Counted from the first letter of the stretch, positions 49,379 to 58,603 are shown. The stretch: 64,000 nt of DNA from Opitutia bacterium (GCA_016187925.1 JACPIS010000024.1:1-64000), one strand, 5' to 3'. The notes: generated by a model from the sequence alone, not told the origin. A program made the numbers and translations.

Positions 49379-51688
49379 TCAGTTTGCGGCGAGGATTTTT
49401 TCCCGGAGGTGCGTGCAGCGCAGTTTGGACTCGGCGTTGCGCACGGCCATGGAGTAGGCGGCGGGCTCGCCGACGAGGAAGACCTTTTTCCGGCCGCGCG
49501 TGATGGCGGTGTAGACGAGGTTGCGCTGCAGCATCATGAAGTGCGCCTTGAGCAGCGGCACGATGACGACCGGATACTCGCTGCCCTGCGACTTGTGGAT
49601 GCTGATGGCGTAGGCGAGGGCGACGTCGCCGAACTCGCCGCGCTCGAACGGGTGCTGCTCGCCGTCGAAGTCGGCGATGAGCGAGCCCTTGGCGGGATCG
49701 ACCGACACGACGGAGCCGATGTCGCCGTTGAAGAGGTTTTTGTCGTAGTTGTTTCGCAGCTGGATGAGCTTGTCGCCCGGGCGGTATTCGCCGCTGACGG
49801 TCTTGAGGCCCTGGGCGCGCGGGTTGAGCGCGGCCTGCAGGCGGGCGTTGAGGTTGGCGACGCCGACCACGCCCTTGTGCATCGGCGCGAGCACCTGCAC
49901 GTCCTGCACGGGGTGGAACCATTTGAAGTGCGCCGGGATGAACTGCGTGCACAGCTCGATGACCTTCGCGAGGCAGTCCTCCGGGCTGGAGGCGGCGATG
50001 AAGTTGAGATCGCTCCACGCCTGCGCCTTGGCGACCTCGCTCAGGACCGGCGGCGGCGTGTTCGTGCCGCTGTTGATGGCGTGGGCGGTCGTGACGATGA
50101 GGCTCTCCTTCTGCTGGCGGTAGACGAAGGACAGGCGCGTGACGGGGAGCGCGGCGGCGGGCGCCGTTTGGAGGGCTCGACCTCGGGCCGAGCCTTGGCC
50201 TGACGCAAGGTCAGGCCCTACGGCGATCAGATCCTTGAGCACGTTGCCGGCGCCGACGCTCGGCAACTGGTCGATGTCGCCCACGAGCAGCAGGTGCGCG
50301 CGCACCGGCACGGCCTGCAGCAGCGCGGCGGCGAGGCGCACGTCGAGCATCGAGGCCTCGTCGACGATGAGAAAATCCGTGGCGAGCGGGTGCGCCTCGT
50401 TGACGGTGAAGCCGCCGTTCTCGAAGCGCAGCAACCGGTGGATGGTCGACGCGAAGCCGCCGGTCGTCTCCGCCAGCCGCTGCGCCGCGCGGCCGGTCGG
50501 CGCGGCGAGCGTCACGCGCACCTTCTTGGCCTTCAGGATGTCGACCAGCGCGCGGAGGATGGTCGTCTTACCCGTGCCCGGTCCGCCGGTGAGGATGCTG
50601 AACTTGTGGGTGAGCGCGTTTTGCAGGGCGGATTTTTGCAGGCCGTGGAATTCGAAGCCGGCCTTGTCCTGCGCCCACGTGATGGCGGCGTCGATCTTGA
50701 TGGACGGCAGGCCGGACGGTACGGAGGCGAGCCGGCCGACGACCTCGGCGATCTTGCGCTCGGCACGGTCGGTGTTGGGCAGCTGGATGAGGCCGTCGGG
50801 TTGGCGGACGAGGTCCTTCGCCGCGACGAGCGCCTCGATGCGCGCCTTCACGCGGTCGGCCGAGGTCTCAAGCATCGTGGCGGCGTGGGTGATGAGGTCC
50901 TCCTGCGGGAACGCCGTGTGGCCCTCCTCCTCGAGCGTCTGCAACGCGTAGATGAGGCCGGCGTCGAGGCGCGGCGCGGCGTCGTTGGCGAAGCCGAGGT
51001 TGATGGCGATGCGGTCGGCCGTCTTGAAGCCGATGCCGTCGATCTCGCGCGCCAGCCGGTAGGGTTCGTTGCGGACGATGGCCTGGGCCGACGGGCCGAA
51101 TTTTTTCACGATGCGCACGCACTGCGAGGTGGTGACGCCGTAGGTCTGGAGAAAGATGTGCACCTCGCGCAGCGTCTTCTGGTCCTCCCATGCGGCCTTG
51201 ATGGAGGCGGCGCGGACCTTGCCGATGCCCTCGACCTTGCGCAGCTTGCCCGACTCCTCGCTGAGGATGCGGAACGTGTCGGTGCCGAACGCGTCGACGA
51301 TCTTGTTGGCGTAGACCTTGCCGATGCCGGGCACGAGGCCGCTGCCGAGGTATTTGCGGATGCCGTAGACGGAGGACGGCAGCTCGCTCTTGAACGACAC
51401 GATCTTGAACTGCGCGCCGTGCTGCGCGTGCTTCGTCCACTCGCCGGCGAGCTGGAGGGTCTCGCCGCACTGCACGCCCGGCAGCGGGCCGACAATCGTG
51501 ACCAGACTCGGAGAACTCTTCTCGGTCGGCGCCGCCGGTCGCGCCGAGGAAGCCTTGGCGGCGGCCGGGTCGGGCCGCAGCTCGGCGATGGTGTAGTGGT
51601 TCTCCTCGTTGAAAAAGATGATGCGTTCGAGGACGCCGGTGAGGGATTCGCTGGGGACGGGAGCAGCCACGGGTTTACGGATAAGCAC
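49379..51688 (-). CDS. recD2: RecD2-type ATP-dependent DNA helicase
   Basis: 769 residues. The N-terminal OB/HhH region (SLTGVLERIIFFNEENHYTIAEL; FRILSEESGKLRKVEGIGKVRA) is typical of RecD2, which lacks RecBC partners. Superfamily 1 helicase motifs follow: Walker A GGPGTGKTTILRAL, Q-motif and APTGRAAQRLAE, DEASMLD, GDIDQLPSVGAGNVL, then the C-terminal UvrD-like ALAYAISIHKSQGSEYP and AITRGRKKVFLVGE. It unwinds DNA 5'-3' in repair. Residues about 489-507 (LASGQGSARGRALQTAPA) derive from a palindromic repeat in frame (50170-50222), between motif III and the VTRLSFVYRQQ segment. Confidence 0.94.
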   Translation of the reverse strand: MLIRKPVAAPVPSESLTGVLERIIFFNEENHYTIAELRPDPAAAKASSARPAAPTEKSSPSLVTIVGPLPGVQCGETLQLAGEWTKHAQHGAQFKIVSFKSELPSSVYGIRKYLGSGLVPGIGKVYANKIVDAFGTDTFRILSEESGKLRKVEGIGKVRAASIKAAWEDQKTLREVHIFLQTYGVTTSQCVRIVKKFGPSAQAIVRNEPYRLAREIDGIGFKTADRIAINLGFANDAAPRLDAGLIYALQTLEEEGHTAFPQEDLITHAATMLETSADRVKARIEALVAAKDLVRQPDGLIQLPNTDRAERKIAEVVGRLASVPSGLPSIKIDAAITWAQDKAGFEFHGLQKSALQNALTHKFSILTGGPGTGKTTILRALVDILKAKKVRVTLAAPTGRAAQRLAETTGGFASTIHRLLRFENGGFTVNEAHPLATDFLIVDEASMLDVRLAAALLQAVPVRAHLLLVGDIDQLPSVGAGNVLKDLIAVGPDLASGQGSARGRALQTAPAAALPVTRLSFVYRQQKESLIVTTAHAINSGTNTPPPVLSEVAKAQAWSDLNFIAASSPEDCLAKVIELCTQFIPAHFKWFHPVQDVQVLAPMHKGVVGVANLNARLQAALNPRAQGLKTVSGEYRPGDKLIQLRNNYDKNLFNGDIGSVVSVDPAKGSLIADFDGEQHPFERGEFGDVALAYAISIHKSQGSEYPVVIVPLLKAHFMMLQRNLVYTAITRGRKKVFLVGEPAAYSMAVRNAESKLRCTHLREKILAAN
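50170..50222 (-). repeat. palindromic repeat inside recD2
   Basis: Two neighbouring hairpins, GGCTCG-ACCTCGGGC-CGAGCC and GGCCTGAC-GCAAG-GTCAGGCC, ending CCTACGG. The same pair of hairpins occurs in intergenic copies at 48117-48153 and 48237-48290. The helicase frame remains open. Confidence 0.85.
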
Positions 51689-51722
51689 GGATGCGGGGAA
51701 GGGAAGCGCGAAGGCTTCAGCC

Positions 51723-51750
51723 TTGTTGATCGCGCGGCGGCCGCTAGAGA
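51723..51750 (+). promoter_or_regulatory. candidate promoter abutting the DUF1304 start
   Basis: TTGTTG (51723-51728), 16 bases, TAGAGA (51745-51750). The -10-like box starts 12 bases before ATG 51757, so the transcript would start at the ATG or within a base or two of it. Confidence 0.4.
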
Positions 51751-51756
51751 AGAGCC

Positions 51757-52116
51757 ATGCTCCCCGCCGCCCACGCCCTCGCCGCGCTCGTCGCGTTGCT
51801 GCACGTCTATTTCCTAGTGCTCGAAATGTTCCTTTGGACGAAACCCTATGGCCGGCGCGTGTTCGCGCTGACGCCCGAGAAGGCCGAGCTGACCAGGATG
51901 CTCGCGATGAATCAGGGACTCTACAACGGCTTCCTCGCCGCCGGTCTGGTCTGGGGGCTTGTGCGCGGCGGCGTGGCGGGCGCGGAGATCCTGACGTTCT
52001 TCCTCGGCTGCGTGATCGTGGCGGGGGTCTTCGGCGCAGCGACCGTGAGCCGGCGCATCCTGTTCGTGCAGGCGCTGCCCGCGGCGGTGGCGCTGGGGCT
52101 GCTTTGTCTGGCCTGA
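51757..52116 (+). CDS. DUF1304 family membrane protein
   Basis: 119 residues with four predicted helices. Signatures are HVYFLVLEMFLWTKPYGRRVF, LAMNQGLYNGFLAAGLVWG, FFLGCVIVAGVFGAATVSRRILFVQALPA and an aliphatic C-terminus. DUF1304 proteins are small integral membrane proteins with no established role. Divergent from recD2. The next gene (DUF2721) starts 51 bases downstream. Confidence 0.9.
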   Translation: MLPAAHALAALVALLHVYFLVLEMFLWTKPYGRRVFALTPEKAELTRMLAMNQGLYNGFLAAGLVWGLVRGGVAGAEILTFFLGCVIVAGVFGAATVSRRILFVQALPAAVALGLLCLA

Positions 52117-52167
52117 CCCGGAGAGCGGGATTGCGCGGAGCCCGGCTTCGATCATCCTGCCCGCACC

Positions 52168-52626
52168 ATGGAGCTTCCCGCCCCGAACGCGTTGCTGCCG
52201 GTCATCCAGCTGGCCATCACGCCCGTCATCCTCATCTCCGGCATGGGCGCGCTCATGCTCACCCTGACTGGGCGCATGGGGCGCATCGTGGACCGCACGC
52301 GCCAGCTCGCCGAGCAGGTGCGCGCCGCCGAGGGTCCCGAGCGGGGGCACCTCGAGAGCCAGCTCGACATCATGTGGCGGCGGGCGCGGCTGATCCGGCT
52401 GGCCGTGACCTTCAACGGACTCTCGATGCTCGTGGCCTGCGTGCTCGTCATGGCCATCTTCCTCGATGCGATGGTCTGGCACGTCCTGGCGCCGCTCATG
52501 ATCAGTCTCTTTGCCGCGAGCATTCTCCTGCTCAGTGCCGCGCTGGTGACGTTCCTGCGCGACATCTTTGTCGCCTTGGACGCGCTGCATCTGGAAGTGG
52601 AGCGCGCGCGGTCCACGCAGACCTGA
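52168..52626 (+). CDS. DUF2721 family membrane protein
   Basis: 152 residues. Three hydrophobic segments: IQLAITPVILISGMGALML near 14-32, VTFNGLSMLVACVLVMAIFL near 79-98 and LMISLFAASILLLSAALVTFL near 108-128. The loop with TGRMGRIVDRTRQL is characteristic of DUF2721. Function unknown. Probably co-transcribed with the DUF1304 gene. Confidence 0.88.
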   Translation: MELPAPNALLPVIQLAITPVILISGMGALMLTLTGRMGRIVDRTRQLAEQVRAAEGPERGHLESQLDIMWRRARLIRLAVTFNGLSMLVACVLVMAIFLDAMVWHVLAPLMISLFAASILLLSAALVTFLRDIFVALDALHLEVERARSTQT

Positions 52627-52730
52627 GACCGGGCGCACGGGCTGTCTGGCCGGAATTGCCGTCGTTTGTGCCGGCCGGAATGCGGCAACCGGGTTGTGTG
52701 CGGACCGGGCGTGGGCAAACTCACGGCGTC

Positions 52731-54080
52731 ATGAACGAACTGCTCCACTCCGCCCTGACGCGCGCCACACGTTATCTGGAATCCCTGCCCGAGCGTCGCG
52801 TCGCGCCGACACCGGAGGCGCTTGCCGCGTTGAGCGGCTTTGAGCGTTCACTGCCGGACGATCCGACCGATCCGGCCGCGGTGCTGGCGGAGCTCGACGA
52901 ACTCGGCTCGCCTGCGACCGTCGCCTCGGCCGGCGGACGCTACTTCGGCTTTGTGGTCGGCGGCTCACTGCCGGTCACGACCGCCGCCAACTGGCTGGCG
53001 GCGGCGTGGGACCAGAACGTCGCCATGGACGTGCTTTCTCCGGTCGGCGTGCGGCTGGAGGAGGTCGCGTTGCAGTGGCTGGTCGACCTGCTCGGCCTGC
53101 CGGCGGGCGCAGGGGTGAGTTTCGTGAACGGTGCATCGCAGGCGAGTTTCACCGCGCTGGCCGCGGCGCGCCACGCGTTGCTCGCCCGGCAGGGTTGGAA
53201 CGTGGAGGCGCGCGGACTCTACGGCGCGCCGGAGCTGAAGGTCGTGGTTTCCGACGAGACGCACGTGACGGTGTTCAAGGCGCTCGCGCTGCTCGGGCTC
53301 GGCCGCGAGCGGCTGATCCGCGTGCCGGTGGACAACCAGGGTCGGATGCGCGTGGAGCAACTGCCGCCGCTCGACGGCATGACATTGGTCTGTGCGCAGG
53401 CCGGCAACGTGAACACCGGTTCGTTCGACGACTTCAAGGCGATCGCGGCCCGGACGCGGGCGGCGGGCGCTTGGCTGCACATCGACGGCGCGTTCGGCCT
53501 CTGGGCCGCGGCGGCGCCGGAGCGGCGGCAGCTCGTGGCCGGCGCCGGGCTGGCCGACTCGTGGGCGGTCGATGCGCACAAGTGGCTGAACACGCCCTAC
53601 GACGCGGCGATGGCGTTCGTGCGCGACCCGGCGATGTTGCAGGCGGCGATGGCCTACCAAGCCGCCTACCTCAAGGCCGGCGACCGGCGCGAGCCCTACC
53701 ACAACGGCCCGGAGCTCTCGCGCCGCGCGCGCGGCGTGGAGATCTGGGCGGCGTTGCGCTCGCTCGGCCGCTCGGGCGTGGCCGACCTCATCGAGCGGAC
53801 GTGCCGCCACGCGGCGCGGTTCGCCGAGGGATTGCGCGCGGCAGGATTCACCGTGCTGAACGACGTGGTGATCAACCAGGTGCTGGTCTCGTTCGGCGAC
53901 GCCGAGCGGACGAAGCGCGTGATCGCGGCGATCCAGGCCGACGGGACGCTGTGGTGCGGCGGCACGGTCTGGCAGGGACACACCGCCATGCGCATCAGCG
54001 TCTCGTCGTGGGCCACGACGACGGACGACGTCGAGCGCAGTCTGGCGGCGATCATCCGGATCGCGCGGGCGACAACCTGA
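52731..54080 (+). CDS. PLP-dependent group II amino acid decarboxylase
   Basis: 449 residues from ATG 52731. Family features are FVNGASQASFTALAAARHALL (PLP phosphate region), DETHVTVFKALALLGLG, WLHIDGAFGLWAAA (Asp for pyridine N) and the Schiff-base lysine in SWAVDAHKWLNTPYD. It decarboxylates an aromatic or acidic amino acid; the phrase order resembles bacterial aromatic-L-amino-acid/tyrosine decarboxylase-like proteins, but the substrate cannot be assigned. Some relatives of this group act as aldehyde synthases. The upstream open frame crosses two other genes and is not coding. Confidence 0.92.
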   Translation: MNELLHSALTRATRYLESLPERRVAPTPEALAALSGFERSLPDDPTDPAAVLAELDELGSPATVASAGGRYFGFVVGGSLPVTTAANWLAAAWDQNVAMDVLSPVGVRLEEVALQWLVDLLGLPAGAGVSFVNGASQASFTALAAARHALLARQGWNVEARGLYGAPELKVVVSDETHVTVFKALALLGLGRERLIRVPVDNQGRMRVEQLPPLDGMTLVCAQAGNVNTGSFDDFKAIAARTRAAGAWLHIDGAFGLWAAAAPERRQLVAGAGLADSWAVDAHKWLNTPYDAAMAFVRDPAMLQAAMAYQAAYLKAGDRREPYHNGPELSRRARGVEIWAALRSLGRSGVADLIERTCRHAARFAEGLRAAGFTVLNDVVINQVLVSFGDAERTKRVIAAIQADGTLWCGGTVWQGHTAMRISVSSWATTTDDVERSLAAIIRIARATT

Positions 54081-54092
54081 GGGCGCCGCGAC

Positions 54093-54728
54093 TCAGGCGG
54101 CGGCCGGGCCGCCGGCCGTGAGCATGTTCAGCTGCTTTTGCATCGTCTCGGTGGCCGCGGGCGACATGCCGTGGGTCACCGGGATGGAGAGCGACTCCTG
54201 CAGAAACTCCTCCAACGACACCCAGCGTCCGGCGTGGTGGATGCGCTTGGTCCAGGCGCACATCGTCACCATCTCCTCGCGGAGCCGGCGGAGTGTTTCG
54301 GTGGAATTCTTCAATTCCTCGAGCAGGCGGCGCTGCTCCAGCTCGGCCTCCTTCAAATGGGTGACATCCTCGGCGAGGCCGACGAACTGGACGACGCGGC
54401 CCGCGGCGTCGCGCACCGGCCGGCGGCGGCCGCGGATCCAGCGGACGGCGCCGTCGCCGCGCACGATGCGGTATTCGAACTCCCGCGGAGTTTCCAGCGG
54501 CTGGGACATTTCCGCGCGCACGAACGCACGATCTTCGGGAAAGACAATCTCCAGCATGGCCTCGGCGTAGGTGCGCGGGCCGGAGAGCAGGACGGCGCGG
54601 TCGAGTCCGCAAATCCGCTCGAAGGCCGGGTTTACGTAGAGCATCTTCCGCCAGTCGGCCGTGGCCAGCCACACCACTTCGTGCAGATGGTCGAAGATGT
54701 CGTGGGCCTGTTGGAGGGTGATGCTCAT
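54093..54728 (-). CDS. PAS/PAC domain protein without output domain
   Basis: 211 residues. A single PAS/PAC module at about 10-130 (IFDHLHEVVWLATADWRKMLYVNPAFERICGL, then FEYRIVRGDGAVRWIRGRRRPVRDAAGRVVQFVGLAEDVT). A coiled coil (130-160, KEAELEQRRLLEELKNSTET) and a conserved-looking tail (MCAWTKRIHHAGRWVSLEEFLQESL, then VTHGMSPAA) follow. The tail resembles the conserved segment next to the kinase in some sensor proteins, but no kinase or cyclase follows. It may interact with a kinase encoded elsewhere. Confidence 0.85.
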   Translation of the reverse strand: MSITLQQAHDIFDHLHEVVWLATADWRKMLYVNPAFERICGLDRAVLLSGPRTYAEAMLEIVFPEDRAFVRAEMSQPLETPREFEYRIVRGDGAVRWIRGRRRPVRDAAGRVVQFVGLAEDVTHLKEAELEQRRLLEELKNSTETLRRLREEMVTMCAWTKRIHHAGRWVSLEEFLQESLSIPVTHGMSPAATETMQKQLNMLTAGGPAAA

Positions 54729-55071
54729 GGGGTCGAGCGGCGACGAAAATGAGAGCCGGGACGCGCCGGGATATTCCGGGGGAAGGGGAGGGATATTGCG
54801 CCACGGGGCAGGCCGGAGGGTGACGGAAAGCAGCGGGGCGGCGGCATGGATCGGGGGTTTGATGGGGTTGATATCGGCGCAAAGCGAGAGGCTCTATCCT
54901 CGCCTTTCGGCTAGTCGGCGCAGCTAGCGCCCCCGCGGGATGGCGGCAAGGGCGGCTGGCCCAAGCATGCGGGCGCCTCGTCCAATCCTGCGGGTGATGC
55001 GGCCAGTCCGTCGGGATGAGGCGATAAAAAATCCTCGTCCCCGGGGCGTCGGGCGCTGAGAGTCGACAGGC
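54729..55071. other. gene-free interval between the divergent PAS and Mla genes
   Basis: 343 bases. No gene, tRNA or strong repeat is seen. It must hold the promoters of the PAS gene (leftward) and the mla operon (rightward). A short stem GCGAG...CTCGC near 54881-54903 is the only structure noticed. Confidence 0.4.
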
Positions 55072-56196
55072 ATGAGCGAAGTCACTCCCACCGCCCGGGC
55101 CGAGGCGGCCCTCGAGGGCGACGCCCTGGTCGTACAAGTGGGCGGGGAGTGGCGCATCACGGAGCACTGCCCCGGCTGGCTCGAACTTTTGCGCGACCAC
55201 CGGCCGCGCCACATCCGGCTCGCCGCGCGCGAACTGGGTACCTGGGACAGCTCGCTGGCGTTGTTCGTGCACGAGGCCCGGACGTGGGCGGAGACGCACA
55301 GCGTGCCCTTTCAGACGGAAGGCCTGCCGGCGGGCCTGGAAAAACTCACTGCGTTGCTCGGCACCAAGCCGGCCCGGCCCGGCACGCCGCACCGGGGGTT
55401 GCTCAACCTGCCGGCGGCGCTGGGCCTCGCCACGGTCGCGTTGTGGCGGGAACTGAAGGACATCGCGTGGCTGGTGGGCGAGTGCGCATTCAGCGTCGGG
55501 CGGTTCTTCCGCGGGCAGGCGCAGTTCCGCTGGCAGGATTGCTTCGCCGAGATGCAGCAATGCGGCGCGATGGCACTGCCGATTGTCAGCCTGATCAGTT
55601 TCCTCGTCGGCGTCATCATGGCCTACCAGGGCGCCGTGCAGCTCCGGCAGTTCGGCGCCGACATCTATGTGGCGGACATGGTGGGGCTGTCGGTCGTGCG
55701 CGAGATGGGGCCGATGATGGCGGCCGTCGTGCTGGCCGGCCGTACCGGCGCGGCCTTTGCCGCCACGCTGGGCAACATGAAGGCCAACGAGGAGATCGAC
55801 GCCCTCGAGACGCTCGGGGTCTCGCCGGTGGATTTTCTGGTGATGCCGCGCCTGACGGCCTTGCTGCTCATGATGCCGCTGCTCGCGCTCTATTCGAACT
55901 GCCTCGGCATCCTCGGCGGTCTGGTCATCTCGGCCGGCATTCTCGACATCCCGTCCAGTCTCTACTGGGCGGAGACGAAGACCATCATCGACCTGTCCGA
56001 CCTCAGCACCGGCGTCATCAAGGCGGCGAGCTTCGGCGTGCTGATCGGCCTGTCCGGCTGCCTGCGCGGCATGCAGGCCGACCGCAGCGCCGCGGGCGTG
56101 GGCACGGCGGCGACCCGCGCCGTGGTGACCGGCATCCTGCTCATCATCGTGGCCGACTCGCTGTTTGCGGTGGCCTTCAACATCCTCGGCTGGTGA
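55072..56196 (+). CDS. mlaE: MlaE-type ABC transporter permease with fused STAS (MlaB-like) domain
   Basis: 374 residues. Residues 8-100 form a STAS-like domain (ALVVQVGGEWRITEHCPGWLELL, then ELGTWDSSLALFVHEA). Residues 110-374 are the permease with conserved GALALP-like, SFLVGVIMAYQGAVQLRQFG, REMGPMMAAVVLAGRTGAAFAATLG and EEIDALETLGVSPVDFLVMPR. MlaE moves phospholipids between membranes. In Escherichia coli MlaB is a separate STAS protein; here it is fused. First gene of a four-gene operon. Confidence 0.94.
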   Translation: MSEVTPTARAEAALEGDALVVQVGGEWRITEHCPGWLELLRDHRPRHIRLAARELGTWDSSLALFVHEARTWAETHSVPFQTEGLPAGLEKLTALLGTKPARPGTPHRGLLNLPAALGLATVALWRELKDIAWLVGECAFSVGRFFRGQAQFRWQDCFAEMQQCGAMALPIVSLISFLVGVIMAYQGAVQLRQFGADIYVADMVGLSVVREMGPMMAAVVLAGRTGAAFAATLGNMKANEEIDALETLGVSPVDFLVMPRLTALLLMMPLLALYSNCLGILGGLVISAGILDIPSSLYWAETKTIIDLSDLSTGVIKAASFGVLIGLSGCLRGMQADRSAAGVGTAATRAVVTGILLIIVADSLFAVAFNILGW

Positions 56197-56203
56197 ACCG
56201 CCC

Positions 56204-57007
56204 ATGAACCCGCCCGCCGCACCCAGTTCCGGCAGTTTCGCCATCGAGGTCGAGGGCCTCGAGTGCCGTTACGACGAGCGCGTCGTGCTGGAGAACGTCT
56301 CGTTCGCCGTGAAGCGCGGGGAGATTTTCTTCGTCATCGGCGGCAGCGGCTGCGGCAAAAGCACGCTGCTGCGGCACCTCATCGGCCTGCGGCAGCCGGC
56401 GCGCGGCACCGTGAAGTATTTCGGGCGCGACTTCACCCACGCCCGCCCGGCCGAGCGCAAGGCGCTGCTCCGCACCTTCGGTGTGCTTTACCAGAGCGGC
56501 GCGCTCTGGAGCTCGATGACGTTGCGCGAAAACGTCGCGCTGCCGCTCGAACTCTACACCGGGCTGTCACACAAGGAGCGCGACGAGATCGTGGCCTTGA
56601 AGCTCGCCCAGGTCGGCCTGGCCGGCTACGAGGAATATTTCCCGGCGGAGCTGAGCGGCGGCATGAAGAAACGCGCCGGCCTCGCCCGGGCCCTGGCGCT
56701 CGATCCGGCGGTCGTGTTCTTCGACGAACCGTCGGCCGGCCTCGACCCCATCACCTCGCTCAAGCTCGACGAGCTGGTGAAGCAGATCCGCGACACGCTC
56801 GGCACCACCATCGTCATCGTCTCGCACGAGCTCGCCAGCATCTTCGACATCGCCGACCGCGTGGTCATGCTCGACCGCACGGCGCGCGGCGTCATTGCCG
56901 AGGGCGACCCCCGCACCCTGCGCGACCGGAGCGAGGATTCGCGCGTCCGGGAGTTTTTGAATAGACGCGAGGAGACGGTTGGAGCAGAAGGAGGAGCTAC
57001 CGCGTGA
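56204..57007 (+). CDS. mlaF: MlaF-type ABC transporter ATP-binding protein
   Basis: 267 residues from ATG 56204, 7 bases after mlaE. Walker A GGSGCGKSTLLRHL, Q-loop VLYQSGALWSSMTLRENV, signature AELSGGMKKRAGLARALALDP, Walker B VVFFDEPSAGLDPIT and H-switch VIVSHELASIFDIADRVVMLD. It drives lipid transport together with MlaE. The C-terminal extension overlaps the next gene's GTG start. Confidence 0.95.
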   Translation: MNPPAAPSSGSFAIEVEGLECRYDERVVLENVSFAVKRGEIFFVIGGSGCGKSTLLRHLIGLRQPARGTVKYFGRDFTHARPAERKALLRTFGVLYQSGALWSSMTLRENVALPLELYTGLSHKERDEIVALKLAQVGLAGYEEYFPAELSGGMKKRAGLARALALDPAVVFFDEPSAGLDPITSLKLDELVKQIRDTLGTTIVIVSHELASIFDIADRVVMLDRTARGVIAEGDPRTLRDRSEDSRVREFLNRREETVGAEGGATA

Positions 57008-57999
57008 AAACCAAACTCAGCCCCGCTGCCGTCGGCATGTTCATCCTGGGTGCGCTGCTGCTCGCCGTGGTGGGCTTTCTGTCCTTCGGCGGCACGAACG
57101 TCTTTTCCAAGCCCGCGCGCTTCATGGTCTATTTCGGCGAGTCGGTGAGCGGCCTCGATCCCGGCGCGCCGGTCAAGGTCAACGGCGTCCGCATGGGCCG
57201 CGTCGCCGCCATCACGGTCCAATACGACGCCGTCACCAAGCAGGCGCTCGTCCAGACCATCTGCGAGATCGACCGCAATGTCCTTACCGACAATGCCGGC
57301 CGCCAGATCGACCTGACCAACCCGGGCGAGCTGCAGAGCCTGATCGACCGCGGCTTCCGCGCGCGGCTCAACCTCACCGGCATCACCGGCCTGCTGTTCG
57401 TCGAGCTGGATTTCGAGGATCCCCGCCAATACCCCGCCGACCCGCACCACATGGTCGACCTCTACCCGGTGGTGCCCGCCATCCCGTCGCCCATCTCCGA
57501 GGTGCAGCAAAGCATCATCGAGATCGTGGCCAACGTGAAGAAGGTGGACTTCGCCGGCCTGAGCAAGGAACTCAAGACTCTGCTCGCCTCCACCAACCAG
57601 AAGGTCAACGACCTCGACGTGAAAGCGCTGAGCGACCGGGTCGGCCGCGCCGCCGATGCCGTGCAAGCCTTCGTCGGCTCGCCCGAAGCCAAGCAGGCCT
57701 TCGTCAATCTCAACGCCGCCATCGCCGACACCCGTGCCGTGCTCGCCAAGATCGATGCGCAGGCCGGCCCGGCCGGGGACGAGTTGAAGAAGACCCTCGC
57801 CGAGGCGCAGACCGCCCTCAAGTCGCTCACGAGCGCGGCCGACACGACCCGGCAGTTCGTGCAGGCGCAAAGCGGAGTGGGCGAGGAGGCCACGCACGCG
57901 CTGCAGCAGATCGGCGAGGCGGCCGACGCCCTGCAGCGGCTGGCCGATTTCCTTGAGCACAATCCCAACGCCTTGGTCGTGGGCCGAAAGAAACCCTGA
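57004..57999 (+). CDS. mlaD: MlaD-type MCE domain protein
   Basis: 331 residues from GTG 57004 (GTGA overlap). N-terminal membrane anchor (VGMFILGALLLAVVGFLSF), MCE domain at about 35-120 (FMVYFGESVSGLDPGAPVKVNGVRMGRV, then IDRGFRARLNLTGITGLLFVELDF) and a long helical region with coiled coil (about 160-320), as in PqiB/YebT-like or actinobacterial Mce proteins. It binds lipid and forms a hexameric periplasmic ring or tunnel. Confidence 0.94.
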   Translation: MKTKLSPAAVGMFILGALLLAVVGFLSFGGTNVFSKPARFMVYFGESVSGLDPGAPVKVNGVRMGRVAAITVQYDAVTKQALVQTICEIDRNVLTDNAGRQIDLTNPGELQSLIDRGFRARLNLTGITGLLFVELDFEDPRQYPADPHHMVDLYPVVPAIPSPISEVQQSIIEIVANVKKVDFAGLSKELKTLLASTNQKVNDLDVKALSDRVGRAADAVQAFVGSPEAKQAFVNLNAAIADTRAVLAKIDAQAGPAGDELKKTLAEAQTALKSLTSAADTTRQFVQAQSGVGEEATHALQQIGEAADALQRLADFLEHNPNALVVGRKKP

Positions 58000-58039
58000 G
58001 CCGCCGCTGGTGACCTGCGCCCGCAAAACCGCCCTGCCC

Positions 58040-58603
58040 ATGAAAACCACTCCGGGAAACCTTCTCCGCTCCCTGTCTTCCGTGCTCGGTCTGCTGGCGC
58101 TGGCCGGTTGTTCACTGCCCATCGAGCCCGCGCAGCCCGACACGACCCGGCATTTCACGCTGAGCAGTCCGGTCGCAGGCGCTCCGTCCGGCAGCCTCAA
58201 GGTCCTCCCGGTGCGCCTCGCCGGGCACCTGCAGACGCGCGACCTCGCCGTGCGCGTGGCGGAGAACGAAGTCGTTTATCTCGAGGACGCGCGCTGGGCC
58301 GAGTCGCCGGCGGACGGCATCACCGCACTGCTGCGCACCCGGCTGGCCGGCGTGGCCGCCGAGGGCGTCGTCAGTGTGCAGGTGCAACGCTGCGAGCCCG
58401 TGCGCTCCGAGGGCAACCGCGTCGAGCTCAACGCCACGTACACTTTCCAGCCGGCGGGCGGTGGCGCGGCCCGCTCGGGCGTGTTTACCGCGGCGCCGCG
58501 GACGTGGGACGGCAAGAAATACGGCGTGCTCGTGGGCTTGCTGCGCGACGAGGTCAACGAGCTGGGCGACGCCATCGCCGCGGCCGTGACGGAGAAGAAG
58601 TAG
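58040..58603 (+). CDS. ABC-type transport auxiliary lipoprotein (PqiC/DUF330-like)
   Basis: 187 residues from ATG 58040. Lipobox LLALAGC in the leader, then YxL-like HFTLSSPVAGAP, VLPVRLAGHLQTRDLAVRV and YLEDARWAESPADGITALLRTRLAG, the ABC-transport auxiliary pattern (PqiC, YmbA). It probably connects the MCE tunnel to the outer membrane. It lies 40 bases after mlaD and completes the operon mlaE-mlaF-mlaD-pqiC-like. Confidence 0.9.
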   Translation: MKTTPGNLLRSLSSVLGLLALAGCSLPIEPAQPDTTRHFTLSSPVAGAPSGSLKVLPVRLAGHLQTRDLAVRVAENEVVYLEDARWAESPADGITALLRTRLAGVAAEGVVSVQVQRCEPVRSEGNRVELNATYTFQPAGGGAARSGVFTAAPRTWDGKKYGVLVGLLRDEVNELGDAIAAAVTEKK

